Source: Amblyornis subalaris (lineage: Eukaryota; Chordata; Aves; Passeriformes; Ptilonorhynchidae). From it: a DNA stretch of 64,000 nt. Below the pieces are notes generated by a model. It was given only the letters and a program-made list of their open reading frames with translations. It was not told the DNA's origin and ran no database searches. This document shows positions 62,331-64,000 of the stretch, piece after piece. The translations under genes and the position numbers were made by a program. How positions within the stretch are numbered: position 1 is the first letter of the stretch; every line of letters starts with the position of its first letter. The DNA is taken from contig JACAXG010000014.1 in NCBI GenBank assembly GCA_018881555.1, positions 7,372,213 to 7,436,212 on the forward strand. The letters run 5' to 3'.

Positions 62331-64000
62331 ACCTGACTTTGGATATACATTTTATATATTTACTTACTGAAGCAAAATGATATGTCACAATGAAATCCAA
62401 ACTTGAGAGAAGAAGAAGATATATTAATCAGGATATTACTGGAAAAGAAAGGAAAATACACTCTCTCCAGAGAGAAGAGATGAGGCAGTCAAAAACACAC
62501 ATTATTTGGCTCAGTGCAGGAATAACTGAAATTATATGGCCCAGACTATAGAAGAAATCTGACTGGATGNTCTTAACAGTGTCTTTGAATATTTAATTGG
62601 AGACAGAGTTCAGCACAGAATGCATTTGAAGAACACTAATAAACATCTGTTATATAATAATAATGGAATTAGATGATAGAGAAAATATCACAATTTGGTA
62701 TTTCTTAAAGTGAAAAAGCTGCATTAGAAATTTGACAGCTTCTTCAGTGCTGCTCTATTGGCAGTAAAGTAGAGGTTTCTAATGAAATGTTAAAAGCAAT
62801 ATGCACATAATGAGTGCTATAATTTTTCTATCATACTAAGTTGGGTTCAGAAAAATTGTATAAACCAAATAGTTACAAAATTAATTATAACTTAAAATTT
62901 CATGTTTTCTGTGTAGCTGTTAGTGTGTAAGNGTGGAGGAAAAAATCTTTTTCAATTATAACATGAAAAAATATCAGCCATAAGTTACAGAATACCTGAA
63001 GTAGCTATTAAATTTTGGTTTAATTGAGAAGTTGTTTTGTATTATCCTTCCAGTACTTTCCAATTTGTAATAGTTCTTCCCCAGGGATTCTTGAAAATTA
63101 TAACAGTTTCCTAACTAAATATATGCTATGTGTTTTCATAATTTAGGTTTGTGGTAACTGTAGGGTGCTCACAAATACATTTCTAAAGAATATAAAAATA
63201 TAAAAATTATTAGATTATGTGAAAAACACATAGAGGGTGGAAGGGAAGAAACATGGTGGGAGACAAAAGTTTTGTCAAGTTCAAACAATATTCTTTAGTC
63301 TTTAAATACTTTTTATAGCGAAAATCAGGAATCTGTGGGTTTTTCTTGCTGTTCACGAAGCTCCAATAATCAGCAAGGGGAGCAGCCAGCTTAAAGGACC
63401 TGCTGTGCCACTTCCTGTGGAGATGCAAGGTGGCAACAAACCCAAACCTGACAAGGGAGTTCCAGTCCTGAACAACCTCACCTCACACACACATCTCGGG
63501 AGCTTTCCCTGGAGGATCTTCCTCTGAGGACGTCTTGCACCTTTGCCCAAGATCCTTTTCCCTCATGGTTTATTCCTCCTGGCTGCTGTGCTGTGCTGTG
63601 CCAGCAGCATCTGAAGACTTGTCTCAATTCTGAGTGGCCACACCCTATGCAAACCAATGAGAATTTCTAAGGTCTAAAATGAAAGCAAAGCTTATTTTTG
63701 TTAACATGTATCATGTCAACGCCTTTCAGAGAGACTGGGGCTAGACCAGGACTGCTTCTTAGGAGAATCCATGCTTTTTACTGTCAGCCAGCTTTAGATC
63801 TCTTGAAACAGTAAGAAACATGCAGTGCACTCCACAAATACCCTGAATGTCCTCAGCCCTCAGCCTCCTGTCTGGCCTGAGTGGTGTCTGTCCCCACGAC
63901 AGGAAAAAGTCATGATTGTCCAGGTCACCTCACAGTGGACGTAGCTGTTGGATATAGTTCTACACAGGGGCTGAAAATCCCAGCTTCAGGCTCATAAAGG
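62331..64000. other. Non-coding stretch, no gene seen
   Basis: AT-rich to about 63340, then GC-richer to the end. A short (CTGTG)n run lies at 63585-63600. Two overlapping minus-strand frames (63210-63428 and 63353-63550) have no motif or splice support. The rise in GC may mark an unrecognised repeat or the approach of a gene beyond the window. Confidence 0.5.

Noticed and set aside
1..64000. Search for tRNA, rRNA, CRISPR, operons, defence systems, or intact retroviral genes
   Set aside because: None seen. The window has eukaryotic desert character, and no primer-binding site, long terminal repeat pair or viral gene could be supported.

Overview
The window looks like bird nuclear DNA with no complete protein-coding gene. 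It is AT-rich and CpG-poor, has no dense open reading frames, and carries many isolated single N bases. The recognisable interspersed repeats are CR1-type LINE remnants, including two diverged copies of the 3' tail with its ATTCTATG-type terminus. I see no Alu, L1 or tRNA-derived SINE. A bird is the best fit, perhaps a neoavian or songbird. I cannot name the species or the chromosomal neighbourhood.

Layout. 1-10 kb: unremarkable non-coding DNA with short microsatellites and two eroded CR1 tails (about 5.4 and 6.0 kb). 10.6-12.0 kb: the most GC-rich stretch, with a repeat fragment and a CR1 copy that ends at 12031. 16.5-17.8 kb: a younger plus-strand CR1 tail beside a much older minus-strand CR1 ORF2 fossil, readable across frameshifts as reverse-transcriptase sequence and containing a TA microsatellite. 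22 kb: a possible conserved non-coding block. 26.8-27.2 kb: a minus-strand open frame with an acceptor-like and a donor-like edge. 36.1-37.9 kb: two CpG clusters, a perfect NF-kappaB-type site, a CTCF-like motif and a triple E-box tandem repeat. 43.3 kb: another CR1 tail. 45.6 kb: a third CpG cluster. 49.3-50.7 kb and 57.9-62.3 kb: several stretches that resemble conserved non-coding enhancers. 56.5-56.9 kb: a minus-strand open frame with an acceptor-like 5' edge and a polyadenylation signal just beyond its stop.

My overall reading is a gene desert or large-intron landscape, possibly holding developmental enhancers. Two or three short minus-strand segments could be real exons or exon fossils, but open frames of about 130 codons are expected a few times by chance in 64 kb of this composition. 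I found no CRISPR array, operon, tRNA, rRNA, recognisable microRNA hairpin or intact mobile element. Claims of conservation here are pattern recognition only, since no alignment could be run.
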